Origin: Bradyrhizobium sp. SZCCHNS1050
GTDB taxonomy: Bacteria > Pseudomonadota > Alphaproteobacteria > Rhizobiales > Xanthobacteraceae
Length of the DNA stretch: 64,000 nt
Reading direction: 5' to 3'
Assembly (NCBI RefSeq): GCF_032484785.1
Contig: NZ_JAUETR010000001.1
Span: 2,173,501-2,237,500, forward strand
In this document: one piece after another, positions 35,313 through 44,629 of the stretch
How the letters are laid out: each line of letters opens with the position of its first letter
Numbering within the stretch: position 1 is the first letter of the stretch
Program-made: the position numbers and the translations under genes
The notes under the pieces: model-generated
What the model saw: only the letters and a program-made list of their open reading frames with translations
Told to the model about the DNA's origin: nothing
Database searches by the model: none

Positions 35313-36935
35313 TCACCCCTTCACCAGAGCCCGATAGTCGAGCCTACGGTGGAACCAGTACTGATAGCCGGAGATGTTCTTCTGCATCGCGACGTTGACG
35401 AACGGCTGATACAGCGGAATGCGTGGCACCTCGGCGAAGGCGAGATCGACGAAGCCCTTCACGTCGGCATCGTACGTCGCCTTGTCCCCGGCCGCGGCGG
35501 CGTCACGCGCGCCGTTGATGAGCTTGTCCATCTCGGGCGACTTGTAGCTCATCGTGTTGAACACGGAATTGTTGCCGTGATAGCACCAGTAGAAGAAGTA
35601 TTCGGGGTAATCGAGCCAGCCCGAGAAGATGTTGGTGAAGAGCGGCATCTCCTTCTTGTTCAGCTCGGTGCGCCAGTTCGCGCCGGGCACCTTGTTGATG
35701 GTGGTCTTGATGCCGAGCTGGGCGAGGCTCTCCTGCACCAACACGCACAAGGGCTCGTTGACCTGTGCGAAATTGAGATCGAAGGAGATCGTGGTTTCGA
35801 AGCCGTTGGGGTAGCCGGCTTCCGCCAGCAGCGCTTTTGCCTTCTCCATGTCGGTGAAGTACTTGGTCGGCTGCGGCCACGCCACCTCGGTCGCCTTATC
35901 CGCCGGCGCACCGAACATCGGATTGGCAAGGCCGAACATCACGGCATCGATGATCTTCTGATAGGGCATTGCATAGGCGAGCGCCTGCCGGACCTTGGGA
36001 TTGTCGAACGGCGGCTTGGTGACGTTCATGCCGATATACTGGATGCCGTTCGAGATCGGCAGCGAGATCACGGTATGCTTGCCGTTCGACTTCATCTCCT
36101 GGAAGTCCTTGTTCGGCAGCTCATAGGAGATGTCGGCATCCCCGCGCTCGAGCAGCGCGCGCCGGTTGCCGGCCTGCGGCACCATGCGCCAGATCACACG
36201 CTTGATTTTCGGCAGCGGACCGCACACCCAGTCGTCGTTGCGCTCCATGATCACTTCGGTACCGGCGGTCCACTTCGTCACCTTGTAGGCGCCGGAACCA
36301 GCGGTCTGCTGCTTGGTATATTCGAGCCCCCACGGGTCTTTGTCGGTCGCGTTCTTCTTCACGAGCTCCGAGTTGACCACGCAGGGGACGATGACGGCGA
36401 GATCGGGGATCGTCAGGCGGTCCTTCTTCAGAAAGTCGACGCGCAGGGTGTGGTCATCGACGATGACGAACTGCTCGGTCTTGGTCAGCGAGCCGGCGCT
36501 CATCTGGAAGGTCGGGAAGCCACCGACGCTGACGGCACGATCGAGCGACCACTTCACGTCCTTGGCCGTGACCGGCGTGCCGTCGTGGAATTTGGCGTTC
36601 TTGCGCAGCTTGAAGGTGGCGGACATGTCGCCGATGGTCATGTCCTCGGCGAGTTCGGGCTTGAACTTGTCGCGGTCGTAGTACGGCACCCCGCCCGGGC
36701 CGCTCTTCATCTCGTGGCTGATCAGGCGGTCATAGCAGTTCCAGGACACCTCGTAGCCCGGCACGTTGGTGCCGACGCCGTGGATGTCGAGGTTGTTGGG
36801 ACCGCCTTCGGACACGATCAGCAGCGTCTCGGACCGCGCGTCGGCCTTGGCGGAAGACATGATGGCCGGCGCCATTGGCAGCGCCGCCCCCGCAGCCAGA
36901 CCGGACACGGATTTCAGAAAATCGCGACGCTTCAT
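35313..36935 (-). CDS. Extracytoplasmic binding protein of the dipeptide-type importer
   Basis: 540 residues of solute-binding family 5. A twin-arginine signal (KRRDFLKSVSGLAAGAALP) opens the protein, so it is exported folded. The central MTIGDMSATFKLRKNAKFHDGTPVTAKDVKWSLDR region is the SBP-5 signature. The ATG at 36935 follows GGGAG; a TTG one codon upstream is less likely. It is the first gene of the dpp-atz-GntR operon; its ligand should be the amide later hydrolysed by AtzEG. Confidence 0.92.
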   Translation of the reverse strand: MKRRDFLKSVSGLAAGAALPMAPAIMSSAKADARSETLLIVSEGGPNNLDIHGVGTNVPGYEVSWNCYDRLISHEMKSGPGGVPYYDRDKFKPELAEDMTIGDMSATFKLRKNAKFHDGTPVTAKDVKWSLDRAVSVGGFPTFQMSAGSLTKTEQFVIVDDHTLRVDFLKKDRLTIPDLAVIVPCVVNSELVKKNATDKDPWGLEYTKQQTAGSGAYKVTKWTAGTEVIMERNDDWVCGPLPKIKRVIWRMVPQAGNRRALLERGDADISYELPNKDFQEMKSNGKHTVISLPISNGIQYIGMNVTKPPFDNPKVRQALAYAMPYQKIIDAVMFGLANPMFGAPADKATEVAWPQPTKYFTDMEKAKALLAEAGYPNGFETTISFDLNFAQVNEPLCVLVQESLAQLGIKTTINKVPGANWRTELNKKEMPLFTNIFSGWLDYPEYFFYWCYHGNNSVFNTMSYKSPEMDKLINGARDAAAAGDKATYDADVKGFVDLAFAEVPRIPLYQPFVNVAMQKNISGYQYWFHRRLDYRALVKG

Positions 36936-37061
36936 CAAATGCTCCCGAGGATAACGACTGTCGGGAACAGTGGTCGCAAGCTTCGTGCCAAGCCCGGCCG
37001 AAAGCTAAGCTATTGAAATATCGAGGGGCCTTCACCGAGCGGCACAGCTCAGCGCCCCCAA

Positions 37062-37071
37062 TTGCATACAA
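37062..37071. promoter_or_regulatory. Candidate GntR operator before the dpp-atz operon
   Basis: TTGCATACAA, 127 bases upstream of the binding-protein start, resembles GntR/FCD operators. It is followed by a second TGCATA six bases on, in an AT-rich stretch (GCTGCATATTTGCTGAG). It shares TTGnnTACA with the site before atzF. Confidence 0.4.
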
Positions 37072-37158
37072 AGCTGCATATTTGCTGAGTTTATAATCAC
37101 CTCAGCTGGCCTGCGACAGATTTACGCAACGCCTGTTGGACCGCCGCCCCGGTTGGGA

Positions 37159-38109
37159 TCACTCCGGCCAGATCAGCGCCTGCAGCTCGTCGAAGTCGCG
37201 GACCTTGGCCGGCCAATCCGGAATGCAGATGTGGCGGAGCGGATCGCTGTACTGGTGCAGCAACAGCAGGACCAGCAGCCGTCGCTTCAGCTGCCGGTCG
37301 ATGTCCTCCAGCGCAAATCCGTAGCCGTCGAACAAGGCACGCACGCGCCCGGGATGACCCGCTGCCATGAAGGCGCTCGGCCCGAGCAGATCATACTCGC
37401 CAAAACCGGTCATGACGTCGCCGAAGTCGAACAGCCCGCTCAGCTGCCAGCCATCACCGCTGCGCGTGACGAGTAAGTTCTCCGGAATGTATTCACCGGT
37501 CAGGATGACCGGCGGCGGATCCTGCGGCAGCAGTGCTGCGGCCTCGCGCAGGAGATCGTCCAGCCCGGCGAGAAGCGTCGGCGGCAAGCCGAGCCGCTGA
37601 TGGCGTGCATGACATCCGGCCATCTGCATCCGCAAGAAATCCGACCAGCGCGGACCGAGCGCCAGCAGCTCGCCAGGCGGGACCCGCTGCACGGCGGCGA
37701 TCAGACGACCGACCTGCCTGAGCAAGAGCTGCTTGTCCCACTCCGGGAGTTGCCGCCACACATCCGAAGCAGGCATGCCGCCGAGCCTGGTCATGATCAG
37801 ATAGCACCAGCCGTCGCGCTCCCCTTCGTGTCGAAGGTCGGGGGTACGGACGTCGCCGACGCCACCGGCGAGCACGCGCAAGGCCGCCCGCTCGGACTGA
37901 AACTTGCCGCGATGAAACGGCGGGAAGACCTTCAGGATCAGTCCGTCGTTCAGCGCGAGGACCAGATTGGTGCCCGCCGCGAACGGAACCAGCCGCGCGT
38001 CGTCGTAGCCATGGCCGCGCGCAATATCGCGTGCAGCCGGCAGCCAGCGCGTCACGTCGGCACGGAGGCGCCGGAGCTGCGCGCCATCGGCGACCGGTGG
38101 CAACGTCAT
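37159..38109 (-). CDS. Aminoglycoside-phosphotransferase-fold (APH) protein with altered catalytic loop
   Basis: 316 residues of the APH/choline-kinase-like fold. LVLALNDGLILKVFPP carries the ATP-binding lysine and LSGLFDFGDVMTG is the metal-binding DFG-like motif. The catalytic loop, normally HGDLxxxN, reads TGEYIPENLL, with Glu in place of the base Asp. Activity may be changed or lost. It starts two bases after the stop of the sugar-type binding protein and is co-transcribed. The substrate is unknown; antibiotic resistance should not be assumed. Confidence 0.78.
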   Translation of the reverse strand: MTLPPVADGAQLRRLRADVTRWLPAARDIARGHGYDDARLVPFAAGTNLVLALNDGLILKVFPPFHRGKFQSERAALRVLAGGVGDVRTPDLRHEGERDGWCYLIMTRLGGMPASDVWRQLPEWDKQLLLRQVGRLIAAVQRVPPGELLALGPRWSDFLRMQMAGCHARHQRLGLPPTLLAGLDDLLREAAALLPQDPPPVILTGEYIPENLLVTRSGDGWQLSGLFDFGDVMTGFGEYDLLGPSAFMAAGHPGRVRALFDGYGFALEDIDRQLKRRLLVLLLLHQYSDPLRHICIPDWPAKVRDFDELQALIWPE

Positions 38110-38111
38110 TT

Positions 38112-39437
38112 TCAGCGATCCGGGCTCGCGCGCTCGAACTGGCGCAGCAGACGGTTGCCGCGGTCGACGGCGGCATCGAGCGCCGCCTGCGCCGGTTTGC
38201 GGCCGCTGAAGGCCTGCTCCATCTCGTCCTCGATGGCATCACGGATCAGCACGAACGAGCCGAGCCGCAGTCCGCGCGAATTCTCCGTGGGTGGGTTGAG
38301 CGTCACCTGCTCGATCGAGATCGCGGCTCCTGGATTGCGGTCGTAGAAGCCCTGCGCGCGCGTCAGATCGAAGGCCGCCTGCGTGATCGGCAAATAGCCC
38401 GTATTCTGGTGCCAAGCGGCCTGAACATCGGGCCGCGACAGATAGACGAAGAACTTGGCCACGCCCTTGTACTCGGCCGCGGGACGGTCGCGGAGCACCC
38501 ACAACGTCGCGCCGCCGATGATCGAATTCTGCGGCGCGGCCGCAACGTCAGGCCAGTACGGCATCATGCCGTAGCCGACCTCGAACTTCGAATTCGCCTT
38601 GATGTCGGCGCGCGTTGCCGAGGAGCCGATGAAGATGCCGCACTCGCCCTTCTGGAAACGCGGCTCGGCAGCCTGACCGCGGCCGCCATAGTCGAACACC
38701 TTGCTCTTCTGCCATTCCGCGAGCTGGGCGATGTGCCGCGTGACCTGCGGATTGTTGAACGTCAGCACGGCGTCCAGTCCGGCAAAGCCGTTGGCCCGCG
38801 TGGCGATCGGCAGATTGTGGAAGGCCGAGAAATTCTCCACGTTGATCCAGGCCGGCCACGACGTCGTGAAGCCGCAGGCGACGCCGTTGTCGCGCAGCCG
38901 CCGGGCAGCCTTGCCGAGCTCGGACCAGGTCTTCGGCGCCACGCCCGGATCGAGCCCGGCCGCGCGAAACTGATCCTTGTTGTAGTAGAGGATGGGCGTG
39001 GAGGCGTTGAACGGAAACGACAGCATGTTGCCGTCGGCGTCGGCATAGGTGCCGGCGATCGCGGGCAGATAGGCCGACGGCGAAAAGCTCTCCTGCTCGT
39101 CGCGCATCAACTCGTAAACGGGATAGATCGCGCCCTTGGCCGCCGTCATCGTCGCGGTCGCGATCTCATTGACCTGCACGATCGCCGGCTGGCTGCGCGA
39201 GCGGAACGCGAAGATGGCCGCCGTCACGGTCTCCGTATAGCTGCCCTTGTAGCTCGGCACGATGCGGTAGTCGGACTGCGACGCGTTGAAGTCGGCCGCC
39301 AGCCTGTCGACCTGCCTGCCGAGCTCGCCCGACATCGCATGCCACCACACGATCTCGGTCGCGGCCTTGGCCGTGCTTGCGCCAACAACCGTCCAGAGCA
39401 GGATTGCAAACGAAACAGAACGCAGAAGGACCGTCAC
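38112..39437 (-). CDS. UgpB-like (glycerol-3-phosphate/sugar type) extracytoplasmic binding protein
   Basis: About 441 residues of solute-binding family 1. Signal peptide LLRSVSFAILLWTVVGASTAKA, then ATEIVWWHAMSGELG, the UgpB start. SFPFNASTPILYYNKDQF is also typical. The GTG at 39437 is chosen as it starts the signal peptide; an upstream in-frame ATG at 39530 would add about 30 residues that do not look secretory. No permease or ATPase of this class lies nearby, and the gene is divergent from a histidine kinase, so a sensory role in the periplasm is possible. Confidence 0.85.
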   Translation of the reverse strand: MTVLLRSVSFAILLWTVVGASTAKAATEIVWWHAMSGELGRQVDRLAADFNASQSDYRIVPSYKGSYTETVTAAIFAFRSRSQPAIVQVNEIATATMTAAKGAIYPVYELMRDEQESFSPSAYLPAIAGTYADADGNMLSFPFNASTPILYYNKDQFRAAGLDPGVAPKTWSELGKAARRLRDNGVACGFTTSWPAWINVENFSAFHNLPIATRANGFAGLDAVLTFNNPQVTRHIAQLAEWQKSKVFDYGGRGQAAEPRFQKGECGIFIGSSATRADIKANSKFEVGYGMMPYWPDVAAAPQNSIIGGATLWVLRDRPAAEYKGVAKFFVYLSRPDVQAAWHQNTGYLPITQAAFDLTRAQGFYDRNPGAAISIEQVTLNPPTENSRGLRLGSFVLIRDAIEDEMEQAFSGRKPAQAALDAAVDRGNRLLRQFERASPDR

Positions 39438-39861
39438 CAGGAGGCAACTCCAATCCGATGAATGAATAGGCCCGGGCTGAGATCGCAATCGGACCGAAAA
39501 ATCAGGCCCAGCAACCCAAGGCTGCAACAAACTATCAGCAAACCATTGACGCGTATCGCTTTGGCGTCAGAATGGCCTTATAGCACCTGTTCGGGAGTGC
39601 ATTGAACCTTTTCATGTCCGGGCCGACCTCATCATCAGGGGGAAAAGTGTTGCCTGTGTACCGCGCCCATCTTTCGTCGATCTCGAGAGTGGACGTCACG
39701 CCGGTGCTGATGCGCGCTGAGGCGGGCGCGCGGTACCGCTCGTCCCTTTCACGCCCATCATGCTCGGCGGCGCGACTGGCTGCGCCGCAGCATACAGGCC
39801 CGGCTGCGCGCGGCAGAGCGGACGCAGGCAGGCTCCGCACGACCGGCCCGAGGTAGCGATC
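39438..39861. other. Divergent promoter region between binding protein and histidine kinase
   Basis: 424 bases. A modest inverted repeat TGACGC...GCGTCA (39547-39569) is the only dyad I see. The part near 39600 is AT-rich and may hold promoters in both directions. No convincing gene; an open frame 39602-39856 lacks family features. Confidence 0.4.
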
Positions 39862-41943
39862 GTGGCGCGATCCGAGCAGCGGAAATCCGTCGCGCGGCCG
39901 CTCGGTCTGGCGGTCCTGGGGCGGGCACGGATCGTTCGCGCGCTGCGGGCGGTTCCGATTCGCTGGCGCATCCTCTCGATCGCCGCGCTCAACTCGGCTG
40001 TCGTCATCGTTCTGGCGGCGCTGATCTGGAACGGCGCGACGGTGCTGGGCACGGCCTGGGACGACGTTCGCCAGGTCCGGGAATCCGACAAGGTGCTGGC
40101 CCTGCTCGAAAGCGAGACGAGCCGGCTGCAGAACCTCATTCATCGCTACATCAATCAGCCGAGCCCGGAGCTGTTCGCCGAGATCCTGCTGCTGCGCGAG
40201 GCCGTGCTCGGGACGCTCACGACGCGCGCCTCGACCGACCCGATGCTGTCGGGGTCGGTCGAGGAGCTGGAGCGCGTCACCGTGCGTTTCCTGGACGGCT
40301 TCGGCGAGCTGCGCAGTCTGCAGGGGACGATCTCCAAGACCTATGACGAAGAGGTTCTCGGCCCCGCCCGCGACATCGCCGGGCTCTATTCGGTGATCGA
40401 AGGCGCGACCGGCCATCGCGACGCGCAGATCTGGCCGTCACTCGGCAAGTCGCGCGAGGCCTTCACCGCCATGCTGGTCGCGGCCAACTCCTACTACCTG
40501 TCGCTCGCGCCCGCCTCCGCCGAGGACGCGCGCCGCAACACGGAGACGATCGAGAAGACCATTCCGGTGATGTCGAGCCTTGCGGACAATGATCTGCAGC
40601 GGCTGGCGCTGCAGCGGCTGTCGGCCCGGACCGCGGCGCTGCGCGCGGGATTCTCCAAGCTCACCGATCAGCTCACCAACCGCACCGAACTGCTGCGCAA
40701 CACCATCGATGCGAGCCAGGCCGAAACCATCGGCGCCATCGACGGCCTGTCGGTGAAGATGCGCCAGCACGAGCAGAAGGCGCAGGCGACGTTCGATCGG
40801 ACGTTGAAGGACATCTCGCGCCGCGTCCTCTCGATCGCGGTGATCTTCCTGGGAGTCATCCTGTCCGCGGGCGTGCTGATCGCCTTGTCGATCCGGCTGC
40901 CGCTGCAGCAGATCATGGCCTCGATGCGCGCAATCATGCTGGGCGACTACGACCGCGAGGTCCAGGGCACCGAGGCGCGCGACGAGGTCGGCGCGATGGC
41001 CCGCGCCGTCGAGACCTTCCGCGAGAACGCGATCGCCAAGCGCAAGACCGAGGACGAGTTGCGCACCGCGAAGGAAAAGGCCGAGAGCGCGCTGCTCGAG
41101 CTCAATGCCGCGCAACGGAATCTCATCGATGCCGAGCGGCTGGCGGCGCTGGGCGGGCTGGTCGCCGGCGTCGCCCACGAGGTGAACAACCCGATCGGCA
41201 TCAGCCTGACGGTGGCCTCCAGCTTCGCACGCCGCGTCGAGATGTTCGAGGCCGCGCTGCGGTCGCCCGAAGGCGGCCTGCGCCGGTCGCAACTGGAGGA
41301 GTTCGTGCGTTCGTCGCGCGATGCGTCCGAGCAACTGGTCGCCAACCTGCAGCGCGCCGGCGAGTTGATCCAGTCGTTCAAGCAGGTCGCGGTCGACCGC
41401 TCCCATGCGGAGCGACGGGCCTTTGTCCTGAGCGAGGCGACCGATCAGATCATCACCAGCCTCAAGCCGGTGCTCAAGCGCGCGCCGATCACGCTGGCGG
41501 TCGATGTCCCCGAGGGGCTTTTCATCGACGGCTATCCCGGGTTCTACGGTCAGATTCTCACCAACCTGTTCCTCAACGCCGTCAACCACGCCTTTGCCGA
41601 CGGCCGCGCGGGCACCATCTCGATCACGGCGCGGCCGCGCGGCGCGGATGACATCGAGATCATTTTCGCCGATAACGGGGCCGGCATGCCCCCCGACGTG
41701 CAGCGCCAGGCCTTCGATCCGTTCTTCACGACACGCCGCAACGAAGGGGGAACGGGTCTCGGGCTGCATATCGTCTACAATCTGGTGACGCAGCAGCTCG
41801 GTGGCCGCATGATGCTGGAATCCCGCGAGGGACAAGGCACCACCTTTCGGATTATCATGCCGCGGGTCGCCAAGGGCGGCGCCGAGACAGCAATGGGTGA
41901 CGGAACGACGCAATGGCCGAACAGGACGATGTCCTCCAACTGA
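39862..41943 (+). CDS. Membrane sensor histidine kinase
   Basis: About 693 residues. TM1 at about 37-56, a roughly 265-residue helical periplasmic sensor, TM2 at about 322-344, a HAMP segment, a coiled coil, then HisKA with LVAGVAHEVNNPIG (phospho-His near 437) and HATPase with LTNLFLNAVNHA, DNGAGMP and GGTGLGLHIV. The layout resembles TorS-type sensors that use a periplasmic binding protein. The GTG start is chosen from a GAGG ribosome site; an ATG at 39760 would add 34 residues of low-quality sequence. It overlaps the next gene by 31 bases. Confidence 0.88.
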   Translation: MARSEQRKSVARPLGLAVLGRARIVRALRAVPIRWRILSIAALNSAVVIVLAALIWNGATVLGTAWDDVRQVRESDKVLALLESETSRLQNLIHRYINQPSPELFAEILLLREAVLGTLTTRASTDPMLSGSVEELERVTVRFLDGFGELRSLQGTISKTYDEEVLGPARDIAGLYSVIEGATGHRDAQIWPSLGKSREAFTAMLVAANSYYLSLAPASAEDARRNTETIEKTIPVMSSLADNDLQRLALQRLSARTAALRAGFSKLTDQLTNRTELLRNTIDASQAETIGAIDGLSVKMRQHEQKAQATFDRTLKDISRRVLSIAVIFLGVILSAGVLIALSIRLPLQQIMASMRAIMLGDYDREVQGTEARDEVGAMARAVETFRENAIAKRKTEDELRTAKEKAESALLELNAAQRNLIDAERLAALGGLVAGVAHEVNNPIGISLTVASSFARRVEMFEAALRSPEGGLRRSQLEEFVRSSRDASEQLVANLQRAGELIQSFKQVAVDRSHAERRAFVLSEATDQIITSLKPVLKRAPITLAVDVPEGLFIDGYPGFYGQILTNLFLNAVNHAFADGRAGTISITARPRGADDIEIIFADNGAGMPPDVQRQAFDPFFTTRRNEGGTGLGLHIVYNLVTQQLGGRMMLESREGQGTTFRIIMPRVAKGGAETAMGDGTTQWPNRTMSSN

Positions 41944-43658
41944 TCGAGGATACCGGTTTCGACGAGGACGACGGTTCGGCCCGGAAATGGAAGATCGCCG
42001 TCATCGACGACGACCATGCCGTGCACGAGGGCACCCGCTTTGCGCTGTCGGATTACAGCCTGAACGGCCAGGGGCTCGAAATCCTGTCCGCCTATTCGGC
42101 GGCCGAAGGCCGCGCGCTGATGCGGGAGCACACCGACATCGCGGCCGTGCTGCTCGACGTCATCATGGAGACCGACGTCGCCGGGCTCGAGCTCGTCGAA
42201 TACATCCGCAACGAGATCAAGAACGAGACCGTCCGCATCATCCTGCGGACCGGGCAGCCGGGCCAGGCGCCGGAGCGGCGCGTCATCGTCCAGTACGACA
42301 TCAACGACTACAAGGCCAAGACCGAGCTCACCGCCGACAAGCTGTTCACCTCGCTGACGGCAGCGCTGCGCAGCTACCAGCAGCTCGAGCGCATGGTGCA
42401 GACCCGCCGCGGCCTCGAGATCATCATCGACGCCGCGTCGACGCTGTATGATTTCAAGTCGATGCAGCGGCTGGCCGAGGGCGTGCTGACCCAGATCGCG
42501 TCGCTGCTGAACGTGGATTGCGCGGGGATCCTGGTGCTGCGCGACGACGGCAGCCAGACCGACGATTTTTCGGTGCTGGCCGGCTCCGGCTGCTACAGCC
42601 GCTTCTCCGGCGCCGTCACCTCGCGCTCGCTCGATCCGGATCTGCGCGACATGGTCGAGGCCGCCTTCAGGCAGCGCAGCAACGAATTCGCAGACCACCG
42701 CACCGTGCTCTATGTCCGCACCGGCTCGGGGCGCGAAGTCGTGGTGCTGCTGCAGGCGGAGCGGCCGCTGTCCGAGACCGACCGTTCGCTGGTAGAGATC
42801 TTCTCCAGCCGGCTGTCGATCGCCTTCGACAACGTGATCCTGTATCAGCAGCTGCATGAGGCCAACACCCAGCTCGAGGACCGCGTCGCCCAGCGCACCC
42901 GCGCGCTGATGCAGGCCAACCGGCGGCTGTCGGCGCAATGGCTGCGGCTGCAGCGCGCCAACGGCTTCAAGAACGAGATTTTGGGCACCGTCGCCCACGA
43001 CCTGAAGAATCCGCTCGGCGTCATCCTCGGCCGCACGGAGATGCTGACCGAGCTGATCGCGACCGGCGCCTCCGCCGACGGCATCACCAGCCAGGTCGGA
43101 CATATCCGAGATGCTGCCAGGCGGCTGACGTCGATGGTCGACCACCTGATCTCGGATGCGATGGCCGACGCCTTCGACATCACCATCCGCCGTGAGCCGG
43201 TCGACATCGCTGCCCTGGTCCACGAGGTGGTCGAAGCCAACCAGCCGCTCGCGCTCAACAAGCAGCAGGTCATTGCCGTGTCGGCGCCGCCGCATCTGTC
43301 GACCATGTGCGACATCGACCGGATCCGCGAGGCGATCGACAACCTCCTGAGCAACGCGATCAAGTACAGCCCGATCGGTGGCAGGATCACCGTGAACGCC
43401 GCCGATGACGGCGACAACACCATCATCGCCGTCACCGACCAGGGCGCCGGGCTGTCGCCGGAGGATCTCGGCCGCCTGTTCGGCCGGTTCCAGCGGCTGT
43501 CGGCCAAACCGACCGCGGGCGAGAGCTCGACCGGGCTCGGCCTGTCGATTGTCAAACGCATCGTCGACATGCATGGTGGCGAGGTGACGGCCAGGAGCGA
43601 AGGGCCGGGATCCGGATCGACCTTCACCATCACACTGCCGGCGGCCGAATTGTCATGA
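41913..43658 (+). CDS. Hybrid receiver-DUF3369-histidine kinase
   Basis: 581 residues, soluble. An N-terminal receiver (WKIAVIDDDHAVHEGT; phospho-Asp in AVLLDVIMETD, about residue 76) is followed by the GAF-like DUF3369 region (about 175-310), a coiled coil (LEDRVAQRTRALMQANRRL), HisKA with GTVAHDLKNPLG and HATPase with NLLSNAIKYSPIGG and TGLGLSIVKRIVDMHGG. The reversed order, receiver first, implies it is phosphorylated by another kinase, most simply the upstream one. Overlaps both neighbours. Confidence 0.9.
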   Translation: MAEQDDVLQLIEDTGFDEDDGSARKWKIAVIDDDHAVHEGTRFALSDYSLNGQGLEILSAYSAAEGRALMREHTDIAAVLLDVIMETDVAGLELVEYIRNEIKNETVRIILRTGQPGQAPERRVIVQYDINDYKAKTELTADKLFTSLTAALRSYQQLERMVQTRRGLEIIIDAASTLYDFKSMQRLAEGVLTQIASLLNVDCAGILVLRDDGSQTDDFSVLAGSGCYSRFSGAVTSRSLDPDLRDMVEAAFRQRSNEFADHRTVLYVRTGSGREVVVLLQAERPLSETDRSLVEIFSSRLSIAFDNVILYQQLHEANTQLEDRVAQRTRALMQANRRLSAQWLRLQRANGFKNEILGTVAHDLKNPLGVILGRTEMLTELIATGASADGITSQVGHIRDAARRLTSMVDHLISDAMADAFDITIRREPVDIAALVHEVVEANQPLALNKQQVIAVSAPPHLSTMCDIDRIREAIDNLLSNAIKYSPIGGRITVNAADDGDNTIIAVTDQGAGLSPEDLGRLFGRFQRLSAKPTAGESSTGLGLSIVKRIVDMHGGEVTARSEGPGSGSTFTITLPAAELS

Positions 43659-44398
43659 GTCAGAGCCAGCACATCATCATCGTCGACGACGAGGCCCCTG
43701 CCCGCGAAATGGTGGGTGATTACCTCAAGATGCACGGCTTCAGCGTGACGCTGTGCGATGGCGGCAAGAGCCTGCGCAGCGCCATCGAGACCGGCCCCGC
43801 AGATCTCGTCGTGCTCGACCTCAACATGCCCGAAGAAGACGGCCTGTCGATCATTCGCGATCTCAAGGGCCGCACCAACATCCCGGTGATCATGCTGACG
43901 GCCACCGCCAGCCCGATCGACCGCGTGGTCGGGCTTGAGCTTGGCGCCGACGATTACGTCGCCAAGCCGTGCGAATTGCGCGAATTGATGGCCCGGATCC
44001 GCTCCGTGCTGCGCCGCAGCGGACCGGCCAAGGCTGCGGCGGCCGTCACGGAGACCGCTCCGGCCCAGGCCAAGGACCCGCAATTGGTGCGGTTCGGCAC
44101 CAAATGGCTGGATCTCGATGCCCAGGCGCTGCGCGATGACGAAGGCAACGAGCACCCGCTGACGGCGTCCGAGTTCGGCCTGCTCAAAGTCTTCGCCGCC
44201 AACCCGAAGCGGGTGCTGTCGCGCGAGCGGCTGCTGGAGCTCGCCAATGCCCGCGATGCGGAGGCGTTCGATCGCGCCGTGGATCTTAGAATCATGCGCA
44301 TCCGTCGCAAAATCGAGCCCGATCCGACCAAACCGGCCGTGATCCGGACCATTCGCGGCGGCGGCTACCTGTTCTCCCCGGCCGGCGAGAAGGCCTGA
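43655..44398 (+). CDS. OmpR-family response regulator
   Basis: 247 residues. Receiver (IIIVDDEAPAREMV; phospho-Asp in LVVLDLNMPEEDG near residue 52; ADDYVAKPCELREL) and C-terminal winged helix (LTASEFGLLKVFAANPKRVLSRERLLELA ... VIRTIRGGGYLF). The ATG overlaps the hybrid kinase stop (ATGA). It is the output of the three-protein relay. Its targets may include the divergent binding protein and APH genes. Confidence 0.93.
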   Translation: MSQSQHIIIVDDEAPAREMVGDYLKMHGFSVTLCDGGKSLRSAIETGPADLVVLDLNMPEEDGLSIIRDLKGRTNIPVIMLTATASPIDRVVGLELGADDYVAKPCELRELMARIRSVLRRSGPAKAAAAVTETAPAQAKDPQLVRFGTKWLDLDAQALRDDEGNEHPLTASEFGLLKVFAANPKRVLSRERLLELANARDAEAFDRAVDLRIMRIRRKIEPDPTKPAVIRTIRGGGYLFSPAGEKA

Positions 44399-44523
44399 GG
44401 ACAGCCGGCCGGCGGCGGCGAAAGCAGCCTCTGTACCCGCATTCCGTTCCGTCTCTTGGAATTGGGCACAATTCCGCCACGACTGTTTCGCGATGTGCGG
44501 CGCGACGAAACATTTCCGCAGGC

Positions 44524-44551
44524 GCACGAAACCATTTTCCTGTTTTCGTGC
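44524..44551. promoter_or_regulatory. Inverted repeat in the sigma-factor promoter region
   Basis: GCACGAAA at 44524-44531 and TTTCGTGC at 44544-44551 are perfect eight-base arms around 12 bases, 79 bases before the ECF sigma start. Another GACGAAACATTTCC lies just upstream. It may be an operator or the sigma factor's own promoter. Confidence 0.4.
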
Positions 44552-44629
44552 AGACGTCCCGAAACGGGCACTCCTTAACAATCCATCCCGTCGAAACGCC
44601 GCAAGGGGGCGGCGGAACGGGAGAGTGCC

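Noticed and set aside
34728..37016. A 762-codon open frame on the plus strand
   Set aside because: It runs antisense to the binding-protein and permease genes, which have clear family motifs. Long antisense frames are expected at this GC content.
37159..38109. Aminoglycoside resistance gene
   Set aside because: The fold is APH-like, but the catalytic loop is altered and the context is not that of a resistance gene.
39602..39856. 84-codon frame upstream of the histidine kinase
   Set aside because: No ribosome site, no domain, odd composition; it lies in the divergent promoter region.
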